Shown: positions 18,148 to 27,254, numbered from the stretch's first letter. The stretch: 64,000 nt of DNA from Sphingomonas sp. CROZ-RG-20F-R02-07 (GCF_022662335.1 NZ_JAKNQJ010000003.1:124001-188000); one strand, 5' to 3'. The notes: generated by a model from the sequence alone, not told the origin. Program-made: numbers and translations.

Positions 18148-19664
18148 CCGATCCGCAGGCGCTTCGCAGCATTGCCATCATCGGCGGGGGAACGGCGGGG
18201 TGGATGACCGCCGCCGCGCTCGCCCGCGTGCTGGGCAAGGATGCGATCACGATCACGCTGGTGGAATCCGAGGAGATCGGCACCATCGGCGTGGGCGAGG
18301 CGACGATCCCCCCGATCCTCGGCTTCAACGCGCTGCTCGGCATCGACGAGAACGACTTCGTCCGGGCGACGCAGGGAACCTTCAAGCTCGGCATCGAATT
18401 CGTCGACTGGCGGCGGCCGGGGACACGGTATTTCCATCCCTTCGGCACCTATGGCATGGATTTCGGCGCGGTCCCGTTCGAGGGGCTGTGGCACCGGCTT
18501 CGCCAGGATGGCGGGGGCGAGCCGCTGGAGGCCTATTCGATCTGTGCGGCGGCCGCCCATGCCGACCGCTTCACGCGGCCCGTGCCGGGCGGCAACACGC
18601 CGCTGTCGCATATCGGCTACGCCTATCATTTCGACGCGGGCCTCTATGCGCGCTTCCTGCGTGGCCATGCCGAAGCCATGGGCGTGGTCCGCCGCGAGGG
18701 CCGGGTCACCGATGTCGTGCTGCGGCCCGAGGACGGGTTCATCGCGGCGGTAGCGCTGGCGGACGGATCACGGATCGAGGCCGATCTCTTCGTCGACTGC
18801 TCGGGATTCCGCGGTCTGCTGATCGCCGAGGCGCTGGGCGAAGGGTTCGAGGATTGGGGCCATTGGCTGCCGAACGACCGGGCCGTCGCCGTGCCGTCGG
18901 CCAATCAGGGGCCGCCGACGCCCTATACACGATCGACCGCGAAGCCCGCCGGCTGGCAATGGCGCATCCCGCTCCAGCATCGCACCGGCAACGGCCATGT
19001 GTACGCCAGCGCGCATCTTTCCGACGACGAAGCCGCCGCGACGCTGCTGGCCGGGCTGGACGGCGAGGCGCTCGCCGAGCCGCGCTTCCTGCGCTTCAGG
19101 ACGGGGCGGCGCAGCGCCTTCTGGTCCAGGAACTGCGTGGCGCTGGGGCTGGCGAGCGGCTTCATGGAGCCGCTCGAATCCACCAGCATCCATCTGGTGC
19201 AGGCGGGGATCGCACGGCTTCTGGAAATGATGCCGACGCGACGTTTCGCGGCGGCGGATATCCGGCGCTACAACCGGCTGATGATCGCGGAATATGAAAG
19301 CATTCGCGATTTCATCATCCTCCATTTCCACCTGACCGAACGCGACGACACGCCCTATTGGGATCATCTGCGCACGATGGCGGTGCCGGAGACGCTGGCG
19401 GAACGGATGGCCATCTATCGTGCGACGGGCCGGGTGTTCCGCGAGGCGGACGATCTGTTCAGCAAGACGAGCTGGCTGGCGGTGATGCACGGTCAGGGGT
19501 TGCAAGCCGAGGGCCATGATCCGCTCGCCGATGCGATGCCGCGCGACATGGCCGCGGCGCGGCTGGCGCGGATCGCCACCGTCACCCGGAGCGCGCTGGG
19601 GCATATGCCGCGCCACGAGGAGTTCATCGCCCGCCACTGTCGGGCCGCCGTCCCCAGGCGCTGA
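18144..19664 (+). CDS. Flavin-dependent tryptophan halogenase-like protein
   Basis: A 506-residue flavoprotein of the PrnA type. The FAD-binding GGGTAGW is at residues 14-20, and the lysine that guides hypohalous acid in PrnA (K79) is matched by K81 in TQGTFKLGIEF. The WxWxIP halogenase signature is present as WQWRIP, and EPLESTS carries the active-site glutamate region. It thus retains the key residues. Relatives next to TonB receptors in carbohydrate loci are frequent, but their substrate is mostly not known; halogenation of free tryptophan is not implied. It is coupled to the DUF6445 gene by a 4-nt overlap. Confidence 0.88.
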   Translation: MTDPQALRSIAIIGGGTAGWMTAAALARVLGKDAITITLVESEEIGTIGVGEATIPPILGFNALLGIDENDFVRATQGTFKLGIEFVDWRRPGTRYFHPFGTYGMDFGAVPFEGLWHRLRQDGGGEPLEAYSICAAAAHADRFTRPVPGGNTPLSHIGYAYHFDAGLYARFLRGHAEAMGVVRREGRVTDVVLRPEDGFIAAVALADGSRIEADLFVDCSGFRGLLIAEALGEGFEDWGHWLPNDRAVAVPSANQGPPTPYTRSTAKPAGWQWRIPLQHRTGNGHVYASAHLSDDEAAATLLAGLDGEALAEPRFLRFRTGRRSAFWSRNCVALGLASGFMEPLESTSIHLVQAGIARLLEMMPTRRFAAADIRRYNRLMIAEYESIRDFIILHFHLTERDDTPYWDHLRTMAVPETLAERMAIYRATGRVFREADDLFSKTSWLAVMHGQGLQAEGHDPLADAMPRDMAAARLARIATVTRSALGHMPRHEEFIARHCRAAVPRR

Positions 19665-19670
19665 CTCGGC

Positions 19671-20399
19671 TCAGCGGCGGGGCATCGCCGCCAGCGAACC
19701 CAGCGCCGCCTCGGTATCCACCTGCGCCTCGCGGACCAAGGTCGCGGTGGCGCTGTGAGCGGCGGACGGGTCGGCATCCGCGATCGCCTCGAACAGCGCG
19801 CGATGCTGCGGCATGGGATCGCGCGGGCTCTTGGACACGCGATATTTGAAGAAGGTCGTCCAGCGGACCGCGGCCGAGATGCTGGCGGACAGGCTGACGA
19901 GCAGCTCGTTGCACGTCGCCTCGAGGATGATCGCGTGGAAACGCTGGTCGGCGGCGCGCCCGATGTCGTTGCCGAGCCCCACCTCGCCCATTTTTTCCAG
20001 CTCATGGCCCATGCCCGACAATTGCCGGGCGGTGCGCCGCACCGCGGCGAGTTCGGCGGCGGCGGGCTCGATGATCATCCGCAGTTCGAACAGCCCCTGG
20101 ACGAATTCGAGTGGCGGTTCGCCCTCGAACATCCAGCCGAGCAGTTCGGGATCGAGCAGGTTCCAGTCGTGCCGGCCGCGGATCTTGGTGCCGGCCTTGG
20201 GACGGCTTTCGAGCAATCCCTTGGCCGACAGCGTCCGCAACGCCTCGCGCACGACGTTGCGCGATACGCCGAGCTGGTGCGCGTAATCGAGTTCGCCCGG
20301 CAAGGTCGTGTAGGGCGGATGCGCGCCGGTGACGATCGCGATGCCCAGATTCTTGGCGATCTTGAGATGGGCGGGTTGCCGACGGTTCTTTTCGATCAT
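19671..20399 (-). CDS. FadR-subfamily GntR transcriptional regulator
   Basis: A 242-residue regulator: an N-terminal winged helix (LPGELDYAHQLGVSRNVVREALRTL over about residues 35-60, given in pieces LPGELDYAHQ and VSRNVVREALRTL) and a C-terminal all-helical FCD sensor domain with the metal-type pattern of Asp and His residues (RFHAIILEA). Start 20399 was preferred over 20402 because AGAGG then has 5-nt spacing. It diverges from the exo-galactanase gene and is a strong candidate to control the arabinogalactan genes, binding TTGTNNNACNT sites and probably released by a sugar acid or galactose-derived ligand. It converges on the halogenase with a 6-nt gap. Confidence 0.9.
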   Translation of the reverse strand: MIEKNRRQPAHLKIAKNLGIAIVTGAHPPYTTLPGELDYAHQLGVSRNVVREALRTLSAKGLLESRPKAGTKIRGRHDWNLLDPELLGWMFEGEPPLEFVQGLFELRMIIEPAAAELAAVRRTARQLSGMGHELEKMGEVGLGNDIGRAADQRFHAIILEATCNELLVSLSASISAAVRWTTFFKYRVSKSPRDPMPQHRALFEAIADADPSAAHSATATLVREAQVDTEAALGSLAAMPRR

Positions 20400-20535
20400 C
20401 ATCGCCTCTTCGAACGTGCGGGCTGCCGTTTCGCGCCGGAACCTATCCTGGCTCTCCCAACGGTGCGATCGCAACCTCCTTGACGAACAAAGCCGGTCCG
20501 GGTCGTCCGGGCCGGCGGGCTTCGCTCCCCGGCGT

Positions 20536-20578
20536 TTGTCAAAAAATATATTGTCGGACTTTAGAATTGGCGTAATCT
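20536..20578 (+). promoter_or_regulatory. Candidate promoter and operator before the exo-galactanase gene
   Basis: TTGTCG (20551-20556) and TAATCT (20573-20578) are 16 nt apart. TTGTCGGACTTTA (20551-20563) is the 13-mer also present inverted before the TonB receptor at 14356-14368. A further TTGTC lies at 20536-20540 in AT-rich sequence. The operator overlaps the candidate -35 box, which suits repression by the adjacent GntR protein. A palindrome TGCGATCGCA near 20463-20474 lies closer to the regulator gene. Confidence 0.5.
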
Positions 20579-20626
20579 AACTCTTGTATCGGCCCACTAG
20601 CGGACCGGACAGGAGAGGATGGAATC

Positions 20627-22018
20627 ATGGTTTCCTGGAAGAACGTCGTCGCATGCACGACCGCCGCGTTGCTGCCCATCGGCGCGCTACCGGCCGCGTC
20701 GCCGCCTGCGGCGGTCAACAACGGATCGCAATTCGTCGACAATAACGGGCAGCCGCTTCAGGCCCACGGCGCGGGGATCATCAAGGTCGGCAGCTATTAC
20801 TATATGCTGGGAGAGAACCGGAACGGATATCTGTTCAAGGCCGTCTCGATGTACAAATCGACCGATCTGAAGACATGGACGTACGACAACGACATTCTCA
20901 CCGCCAATTCGGCACCCAGCCTGAACACCTCCAATTTAGAACGCCCGAAGGTGATCTACAACGCCGGTACGCGGAAATACGTGCTATGGGCGCATAAGGA
21001 AAACGGTCAGAACTACAACGATGCCGAGGTGGTCGTCGCCACATCCGACACGGTCGACGGAAACTATGTCTATCAAAGCGAGTTTCGTCCGCTGAACTAT
21101 GAATCGCGCGACATGACGCTGTTCGCCGATACGGACGGGAATGCCTATCTGATCTCGGCGGCCAACAACAATTACGATCTCAACATCTACAAGCTCAACG
21201 CGTCCTACACCGGCATCGATTCGCTCGTCACCACCTTGGGCGGCAATCACCGCGAGGCGCCCGCGGTGTTCAAGCGCAACGGCGTCTATTTCCTGCTGAC
21301 TTCCGCGGCGACGGGGTGGAACCCCAATCAAGCCGCCTATCAGACGGCCACGAGCATGGCCGGACCATGGACGTCTCCGACCACTTTCGGGGACCCCACC
21401 ACCTATAATTCGCAATCCACCTATGTTCAGCCGATCGTGGGAACGAGCGGCACGGGCTATCTGTATCTCGGCGATCGCTGGGGGCCGGCAACGAACCAGA
21501 ATCCGAACGATTCCACCTATGTCTGGCTGCCGATCACCTTCCCCAGCAACACGTCGATCGCGATGCCCACCTCCTCGCAGATCACCATCGACACCGCCGC
21601 CGGCACGATCGCGAACGGCTATTCCGGCACGACGCTCGTCACGATGAAGGTCGCATCCAGCGGGCTGTGCGCCAACGTCGCCAATCAGTCGCGCAACTAT
21701 GAATCGGGGCTCATCCAGTGGGGCTGCACCACCGATCCCAACGAGCAGGTGGAGCGGCGCAGCATCGGCGGCTACACTCAGTTCGTCCTCCAGCAGAGCG
21801 GGCTGTGCATCGCCGAAGGGGATGGCAACAGCAACGTCGTCCAGACCACGTGCGGGATCGGCAACCGTTCGCAATGGACCATCTCGGGCAAGCAGATCAT
21901 CAACCGGAACAGCGGCCGCTGCCTCAACGTCTCGGGCGATTCGCGCGATCCCGGCGGCAACCTCATCACCTATGCCTGCAGCAGCGATGCCAACGAACAA
22001 TGGTCGTTCGTGTCGTGA
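20627..22018 (+). CDS. GH43_24-like exo-beta-1,3-galactanase with ricin-type lectin domain
   Basis: A 463-residue exported enzyme. After a signal peptide (residues 1 to about 25) comes a GH43 propeller of the Gal43 type: LQAHGAGIIKVG and YYYMLGENRNG match the start of exo-beta-1,3-galactanases, where the usual Asp base is absent. ESRDMTLFAD supplies the central Asp and NHREAPAVF the acid Glu. From about residue 345 there is a beta-trefoil (ricin) domain with QW-type repeats (SGLCANV, SGLCIAEG, SGRCLNV, NEQWSF). It should peel galactose from the beta-1,3 backbone of arabinogalactan. GGAGAGGA precedes ATG 20627. Codons and composition are slightly less GC-rich than its neighbours. Confidence 0.88.
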   Translation: MVSWKNVVACTTAALLPIGALPAASPPAAVNNGSQFVDNNGQPLQAHGAGIIKVGSYYYMLGENRNGYLFKAVSMYKSTDLKTWTYDNDILTANSAPSLNTSNLERPKVIYNAGTRKYVLWAHKENGQNYNDAEVVVATSDTVDGNYVYQSEFRPLNYESRDMTLFADTDGNAYLISAANNNYDLNIYKLNASYTGIDSLVTTLGGNHREAPAVFKRNGVYFLLTSAATGWNPNQAAYQTATSMAGPWTSPTTFGDPTTYNSQSTYVQPIVGTSGTGYLYLGDRWGPATNQNPNDSTYVWLPITFPSNTSIAMPTSSQITIDTAAGTIANGYSGTTLVTMKVASSGLCANVANQSRNYESGLIQWGCTTDPNEQVERRSIGGYTQFVLQQSGLCIAEGDGNSNVVQTTCGIGNRSQWTISGKQIINRNSGRCLNVSGDSRDPGGNLITYACSSDANEQWSFVS

Positions 22019-22047
22019 CCGCCGCGCAGCCCTATCGAAGGATGCCG

Positions 22048-22608
22048 ATGATCGTGGCGGCCGCCGCGACCATGGGCGCCGCCTCGCTCTGGCTGGCGAG
22101 CGGCGCCCATCGCGCCGCGCCGTCGGCAGAGGGGATCCGGGTGATCGACGGCGGGGTCGCCGCGCTGGCGCCGCCGTCCTCCGCCCCGGTGGTCGTGACC
22201 AGACGCTCGGCTCCGCGCGCCACGTTGCCGCCCCGCCGGGCGCCGCGGCCGGTTGCGGTCGCCGCGCTGGCCCATGCCGATGACGACGGGCAATTGATGG
22301 GGCGCCTCACCGTCGACCAGGCGGCCGATCCCCGGGGCTCGGGAATCGAGCAGACCGTGCTGGCGACGTTGCGCAGCCATGCGCCCGGCATGGCGGCATC
22401 GGGCACGGGGGTGACGTGCACGATCACGCTGTGCGAGATATCGGGGGTCGCCATAGGAATGGATCCCGCCGCGACGCGAACCGCATTGCGGGCCCCGCCG
22501 CTGCTGAGCGCCATGGCGGGGCTCGGCTACTCCACCGGCCCGGACGAGGAATCGCCGGCGCCGGGCGGCGGCACCGCGTTCGTGTTCTACTTCAACCGCG
22601 TCATGTGA
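22048..22608 (+). CDS. Hypothetical exported protein
   Basis: A 186-residue protein with an N-terminal hydrophobic export signal or anchor (MIVAAAATMGAASLWLASG), a Pro/Arg/Ala-rich linker to about residue 75, and a small C-terminal domain with a pair of cysteines in GVTCTITLCEISG that could form a disulfide. GAAGG lies 6 nt before ATG 22048; GTG 22015, overlapping the preceding stop, is an alternative. Family unknown. It sits between two GH43 genes but shows no glycosidase motif. Confidence 0.6.
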   Translation: MIVAAAATMGAASLWLASGAHRAAPSAEGIRVIDGGVAALAPPSSAPVVVTRRSAPRATLPPRRAPRPVAVAALAHADDDGQLMGRLTVDQAADPRGSGIEQTVLATLRSHAPGMAASGTGVTCTITLCEISGVAIGMDPAATRTALRAPPLLSAMAGLGYSTGPDEESPAPGGGTAFVFYFNRVM

Positions 22609-22638
22609 AACGATCCGCCCTGTTCACGCATGGCGGCC

Positions 22639-22670
22639 CGGCCCCAAGGCGCTACCCGCGCCTGGGGCCG
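22639..22670 (+). other. Long hairpin before a GH43 gene
   Basis: CGGCCCCA-A-GGCGC and GCGCC-TGGGGCCG form a 13-bp stem with one bulged A and a 5-nt loop, between the hypothetical gene and the next GH43. It ends 10 nt before the AAGGA ribosome site of that gene. There is no U-tract. It could cap or separate transcripts within the operon. Confidence 0.5.
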
Positions 22671-22692
22671 AACGAGATGAAGGATGTTTACC

Positions 22693-24105
22693 GTGATCCA
22701 GCCCATCCCCGGCAAGGCCCGCTCCCGGACGATCGTCGCCATCGCATGCGCCCTGTTCTCGGCCGTCACCGAGCTGGTCGCGCCGGCGGCCGCACCCGCG
22801 GCCGACGGGGTCGACTGGACCACCCCGCATGATGCGAACCCCTTGCTGCCGGGCTATTTCGCCGATCCCACCATCGTGCGGGATGGCGGTCGCTGGTACA
22901 TCTTCGCCACCATCGATCCCTGGGGCGACGATCGCCTGGGGCTATGGACGTCGGCCGATGGCCGCGACTGGCGCTTCTCGGTGCCGGCATGGCCCACCAA
23001 ACAGGCGGCGACCAGCCCGACCTCGGGCGATTCCAAAGTCTGGGCGCCATCGGTCGTCAAGGCGGCGAACGGCGCATGGTATATGTATGTCTCGGTCGGC
23101 AGCGAAGTATGGGTCGGCACGGCGCCATCGCCCGCCGGCCCGTGGCGCGATGCGCATGGCGGCACGCCGCTGATCGCCAAATCCTTCGCGCCGCGCTACC
23201 ACATGATCGACGCCGAGGCGTTCGTGGACGGCGATGGCAGCGCCTATCTCTATTGGGGTTCGGGCCTGAACTGGGTGAATGGCCATTGTTTCGCGGTCAA
23301 GCTGAAGCCGGACATGGTGACGTTCGATGGCACACCCCGCGACGTGACGCCCGAACATTATTTCGAAGCACCCTTCATGATGCGCAGCGGCGCGCATTAT
23401 CTCCTGTCCTATAGCGACGGCAATACCACGAAGGACACCTACAAGGTCCGCTACGCCATCGGCGATACGCCGCTCGGGCCCTTTCACGAGGCGGCGGACA
23501 GCCCGATCCTCCAGACCGACGTCGCTGCCGACGTCATCAGCCCCGGGCATCACGCGGTCTTCCGCTCCGGCGGTGCGAGCCACATCCTCTATCATCGGCA
23601 GGCATTGCCGTTCGTGCCCGGCGGCGAACTCGTGCTGCGGCAGGTGGCGGTCGATCGGCTGCCGATCCGCCCCGACGGCACGCTGGGCATTGTCACGCCG
23701 ACGCAGGGCACCCCGGTGGAGGGGTTCGCCGCTCGCCGCGAGCCGGGGCTGCCGTGGCGCGCGACCGGATCGCCGGGGGTCGATCCGCTGCACGGCCCCG
23801 AACGCGCCGCCGACGACAATTACGCGACGCTCTGGCGCCCGGCCCCGGTGGCGCGATCCGAACTGATCGCCGATCTGGGCCGACGCCGCCCCACCACCAT
23901 GAGCGCGCTGCGCCCCGAATATCCGACCCGAACCTACCGCCTCGCCATCGACGTCTCGGACGATGGCCGAACATGGCGCCGGGCGGTGCCGATGGCGGAT
24001 CATCAGGGCTCGCCCATCGAACTGCCTCACGCCGTCACCACGCGCTATCTGCGCCTCGTGTTCGATCGGAGCGACCCTGCCCTCTGGGAATGGACGATCC
24101 GCTGA
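22693..24105 (+). CDS. Glycoside hydrolase family 43 with C-terminal discoidin-like domain
   Basis: A 470-residue exported enzyme. The signal segment is near the N-terminus, followed by a GH43 propeller with base Asp in GYFADPTIV, the second Asp in MIDAEAFVD and acid Glu in YFEAPFM. The last 130 residues (from about GPERAADDNYATLW) look like an F5/8-type C galactose-binding domain. Likely an alpha-L-arabinofuranosidase or beta-xylosidase on side chains. Start: GTG 22693 has AAGGA 8 nt upstream; ATG 22684 in the same frame has no spacing for that site and is the alternative. It converges on the second TonB receptor with a 30-nt gap. Confidence 0.88.
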   Translation: MIQPIPGKARSRTIVAIACALFSAVTELVAPAAAPAADGVDWTTPHDANPLLPGYFADPTIVRDGGRWYIFATIDPWGDDRLGLWTSADGRDWRFSVPAWPTKQAATSPTSGDSKVWAPSVVKAANGAWYMYVSVGSEVWVGTAPSPAGPWRDAHGGTPLIAKSFAPRYHMIDAEAFVDGDGSAYLYWGSGLNWVNGHCFAVKLKPDMVTFDGTPRDVTPEHYFEAPFMMRSGAHYLLSYSDGNTTKDTYKVRYAIGDTPLGPFHEAADSPILQTDVAADVISPGHHAVFRSGGASHILYHRQALPFVPGGELVLRQVAVDRLPIRPDGTLGIVTPTQGTPVEGFAARREPGLPWRATGSPGVDPLHGPERAADDNYATLWRPAPVARSELIADLGRRRPTTMSALRPEYPTRTYRLAIDVSDDGRTWRRAVPMADHQGSPIELPHAVTTRYLRLVFDRSDPALWEWTIR

Positions 24106-24135
24106 CCGGCGCGGCCGCCTATCCGCATCACGCGC

Positions 24136-27021
24136 TCAGGTTCGAAGCTTGACCCCCGCGTACAGATAACGGCCGATCGCGGAGATGGGCTGATTGATGG
24201 CATTGCCGGGATCGGGCTGCTGATCGGTCAGGTTGAGGATGCCCAGATAGAAGGAGACGCCGCTGCGCACCTGATAGCCGAGCTGGACGTCGTGCTGCCA
24301 CAGCTCGCTGTAGCGGAGCTGGGCGGCCGGTGCGTAATCGGGATCATTGTCGGTCGTCAGCTTGTCGACGGTGCGCGTGCCATCCGCCCAGCGCAGATTG
24401 TAGGTGAGCGTCAACCCGCCCAGCGTCCAGCTCGGCGACAGGTTGAAATTGAACTTCGGGGCGCCCGGTTGGTCGACATTGTCGGTGGCCGCCGCGCCCG
24501 GCGTGCCGACGAATTCGAGCCGATGGAGATAGCCGCCCACCAGCCGCAGATCGAACGTACCGGCGCGCGCGGTGTGGAGGAGATAGTCGATGTTGACGTC
24601 CAGCCCGGCGGTGCGGAACTGCGCGACATTCTCCGGCGTGACCGTATAGCCGTTGATGATCCCGCTTCCCTGCGCACGCGAAATGGCGCGGCAGAACGCC
24701 GTGTCCGTGGTCGGCTGATCGACGCACAGCGTCGCGAGCTGCGACGGCGACGGCGTGTTGATCGCGTCCTTCAGGTCGATGTCGTACCAGTCGAACGAAG
24801 CCGTGAACCCGCGCAGAAAGCGGGGCCGCAGCACGACGCCCGCGGTCCAGGTCGTCGCTTCTTCCGCACGCAGGCCGGCATTGCCCGAGCGGATGCCGGC
24901 GATGTTGCTGGGGGTTTGGAGCGCCGACGACACCGTCGCGCCGACCGCCGCGAGCACGGTGCGGCAATTGGCGGCGCGGTAGGACGTGCCGTTGCCGATT
25001 TCCTGCGACGAGCACGGATCGATGAAGAAATTGGAGTCCCCGCTGATCGGTTGGAAGAGTTCACTGATGTTCGGCGCGCGCACGGCCTTGCCGTACGAAC
25101 CGCGGAAGCTGACGTCGCGCACCGGCGCATAGACGCCGTTGAACTGCCAGGTCTGCGTGTCGCCGATCGTCGAATAATGCGAAAACCGGTATGCGGCGCC
25201 CACCGCCAGGGTCTCGGCGAAACGCTGGCCTTGCAGAATGGGGGCGTTCAGCTCGCCGAACGCCTCCTTCACGTCGAAGCGGCCACCCGACGCCGTGACC
25301 AGCGTCGGTTCGGTATAGGCCACGAAGCGGTTGTTGACGAGGTTGTCGCTCGGATCGAACGCGCTCGTCTCGCGCCGATACTCGCCACCGAACGAGAATT
25401 GCACCGGTCCGCCGGGTAACCGGAAGAACGCGCCGAAATCGCCGCTGATCGACGCGTTGGCGACCGATTGGGTGATGCGCGCGAAGCTGGTGTCGTTCAC
25501 CTGGAAATAGCCGAGCGCGGCCTGGCTGATCGGGCCGGGGCCGAACAGGCTGACGGGCACGCAGGCCGGGTTCGCGCCGGCGAGGTTGGAGCGGCACACC
25601 GGCTGGCCGGTCGCGGGGTTGGTCACGACGTCGAGCGCGGCGGCGTAGCGGTCGGCAAGCTGGTCGTTCAGCTTGGTGATCGCCACGTCGGTGCGGCCAT
25701 ATTCATAATAGACGTCGTAGGTCGCATGCGGGCTGATCCGGCCCGATGCGTCGATCACGCCGCGATAGGTCTGCCGCAGATCGCTCTCGCCGTGGCGGCC
25801 GTAATCGATATTGTCGCGCGTGACCGAGACGGAACTCTGCCCGGCCGCGAGCGCCGCCGAGCGGATCGCGGCGGGCACGAACGGATTGTCGAGCGAGATC
25901 GCGGTGCCGTAGGTGCCGATATAATAATCGAAGGTGGTCGCCCGAGTCTGCGCGTATTTGCCCTCGACCGACAGCTTCAGCGCGTCCGATACGTCGAAAT
26001 GGCCGAGCAGATTGGCGTCGTTGCGGATGATCCGCGGGGCCAGATCGCCCGAATAGAAGCCCGCCACCGGCGTGTCGTCGCCGCCGGTCGAATAATACGC
26101 GGCCGGGGTTCCGTGGCGATAGGGTTGGCCGAGCCCGTTGAAATCGGGATAGCCGTCGCCGTTCACGTCGACCGCGCCGATCGGCGACTCGTTGGGATAG
26201 CGCAGATTGCCGACCAGCACGTTGTGCGGCAGCGCGGGATTGGCCGCGGCGGCATCGTTGGGGATGAGATACTGGCGCCGGTCGCTTCGGAGATAGGCGC
26301 GGTCGTCGTTTTCAAGCCGGTCGTCGGCGTTGAATTCGTACGCCAAGGTCAGATTGCCGCGACCGTCCGCGAAATTCTTGCCGAGCGTGATCGCCGCGAA
26401 CCGATTGCCCGCATCGCCGCGCTCCGAGATGCCCATCTGGCTGCGCGCCGACACGCCGTCGAAATCGCGTTTGAGGATGAAGTTCACCACCCCCGAAACG
26501 CCGTCGGCGCCATAGACCGCCGAGGCGCCACCGGTCAGCACGTCGACCCGCTCGATCAGATCGGTGGGGATGGAGTTGATGTCGACGGCGGCGCTGTTGG
26601 GTTCGCCCGCGACGTGGCGCCGTCCGTTCACCAGCACCAGCGTCCGGTTGGTGCCGAGATTGCGCAGGTTCAGCTCGTTGAGGCCCGCCGCGCCGAACGG
26701 GTTGGCATAGACCGCGTTGCCCCCCGAGGTCTGCGTGAAATCGCGCGATCCGGACAGCGCGGGGACGCGTTCCAGAAAGTTGGTGACGTTCGTGTTGCCC
26801 GATTGCTCGATCGCGGCGGCGTTGAACGAGATGATGGGATTGGGCTGGGCGAAATCGGGCCGGCTGATCCGCGAGCCGGTGACGACGATGTCCGATGCCG
26901 CCGGCTCCGCTGCCGATGCGGCGGGCGTCGCGGCGGGCACCGTCTGCGCCTGCGACCAGGCCGGCACGAGCAGGAGCGCGGCGCCGGCCAGGAGGCGGAC
27001 GCGATGGATGGACGATGGCAT
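24136..27021 (-). CDS. TonB-dependent receptor
   Basis: A 961-residue outer-membrane receptor distinct from the one at 14430. It has a signal peptide (MPSSIHRVRLLAG to SQAQT), TonB box SDIVVTGSR at about residue 45, a plug with NVTNFLERVPAL and TLVLVNGRRHV, and a long barrel with EF-hand-like VNGDGYPDFNG in a loop. GGGGGGAA before ATG 27021 sets the start; the frame extends upstream without support. This receptor type carries diverse substrates, from peptides to sugars. Its divergence from the sugar ABC importer suggests it delivers the same ligand to the periplasm. Confidence 0.93.
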   Translation of the reverse strand: MPSSIHRVRLLAGAALLLVPAWSQAQTVPAATPAASAAEPAASDIVVTGSRISRPDFAQPNPIISFNAAAIEQSGNTNVTNFLERVPALSGSRDFTQTSGGNAVYANPFGAAGLNELNLRNLGTNRTLVLVNGRRHVAGEPNSAAVDINSIPTDLIERVDVLTGGASAVYGADGVSGVVNFILKRDFDGVSARSQMGISERGDAGNRFAAITLGKNFADGRGNLTLAYEFNADDRLENDDRAYLRSDRRQYLIPNDAAAANPALPHNVLVGNLRYPNESPIGAVDVNGDGYPDFNGLGQPYRHGTPAAYYSTGGDDTPVAGFYSGDLAPRIIRNDANLLGHFDVSDALKLSVEGKYAQTRATTFDYYIGTYGTAISLDNPFVPAAIRSAALAAGQSSVSVTRDNIDYGRHGESDLRQTYRGVIDASGRISPHATYDVYYEYGRTDVAITKLNDQLADRYAAALDVVTNPATGQPVCRSNLAGANPACVPVSLFGPGPISQAALGYFQVNDTSFARITQSVANASISGDFGAFFRLPGGPVQFSFGGEYRRETSAFDPSDNLVNNRFVAYTEPTLVTASGGRFDVKEAFGELNAPILQGQRFAETLAVGAAYRFSHYSTIGDTQTWQFNGVYAPVRDVSFRGSYGKAVRAPNISELFQPISGDSNFFIDPCSSQEIGNGTSYRAANCRTVLAAVGATVSSALQTPSNIAGIRSGNAGLRAEEATTWTAGVVLRPRFLRGFTASFDWYDIDLKDAINTPSPSQLATLCVDQPTTDTAFCRAISRAQGSGIINGYTVTPENVAQFRTAGLDVNIDYLLHTARAGTFDLRLVGGYLHRLEFVGTPGAAATDNVDQPGAPKFNFNLSPSWTLGGLTLTYNLRWADGTRTVDKLTTDNDPDYAPAAQLRYSELWQHDVQLGYQVRSGVSFYLGILNLTDQQPDPGNAINQPISAIGRYLYAGVKLRT

Positions 27022-27043
27022 GTGATTTCCCCCCTGAAACTTT

Positions 27044-27058
27044 ATTGCGCTCGGCAAT
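27044..27058. promoter_or_regulatory. Palindrome ATTGCGCTCGGCAAT in a divergent promoter region
   Basis: ATTGC and GCAAT flank GCTCG, 23 nt before the second TonB receptor ATG. A related half (ATTGCCGGGCGGTT) occurs at 27159-27172 nearer the ABC operon. It may be an operator for a regulator not encoded in this window. The remaining spacer up to 27254 shows no clear promoter. Confidence 0.35.
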
Positions 27059-27254
27059 GAATGGGGCCGCTTCGTCAATCGACCGGTCAGGGATCCGGCG
27101 TGTTTGCCACCCGCATGATGCGAACAAGCCACAGATTATCAAGGTGTTGGTAACCTGCATTGCCGGGCGGTTCCCGATCGCGCTTGGGGCCGATCCGCGT
27201 GGCCCGTAAGGTTTCGTCTTGGATTGGGGTGACGCCATCGCGGCGACGAACGGC

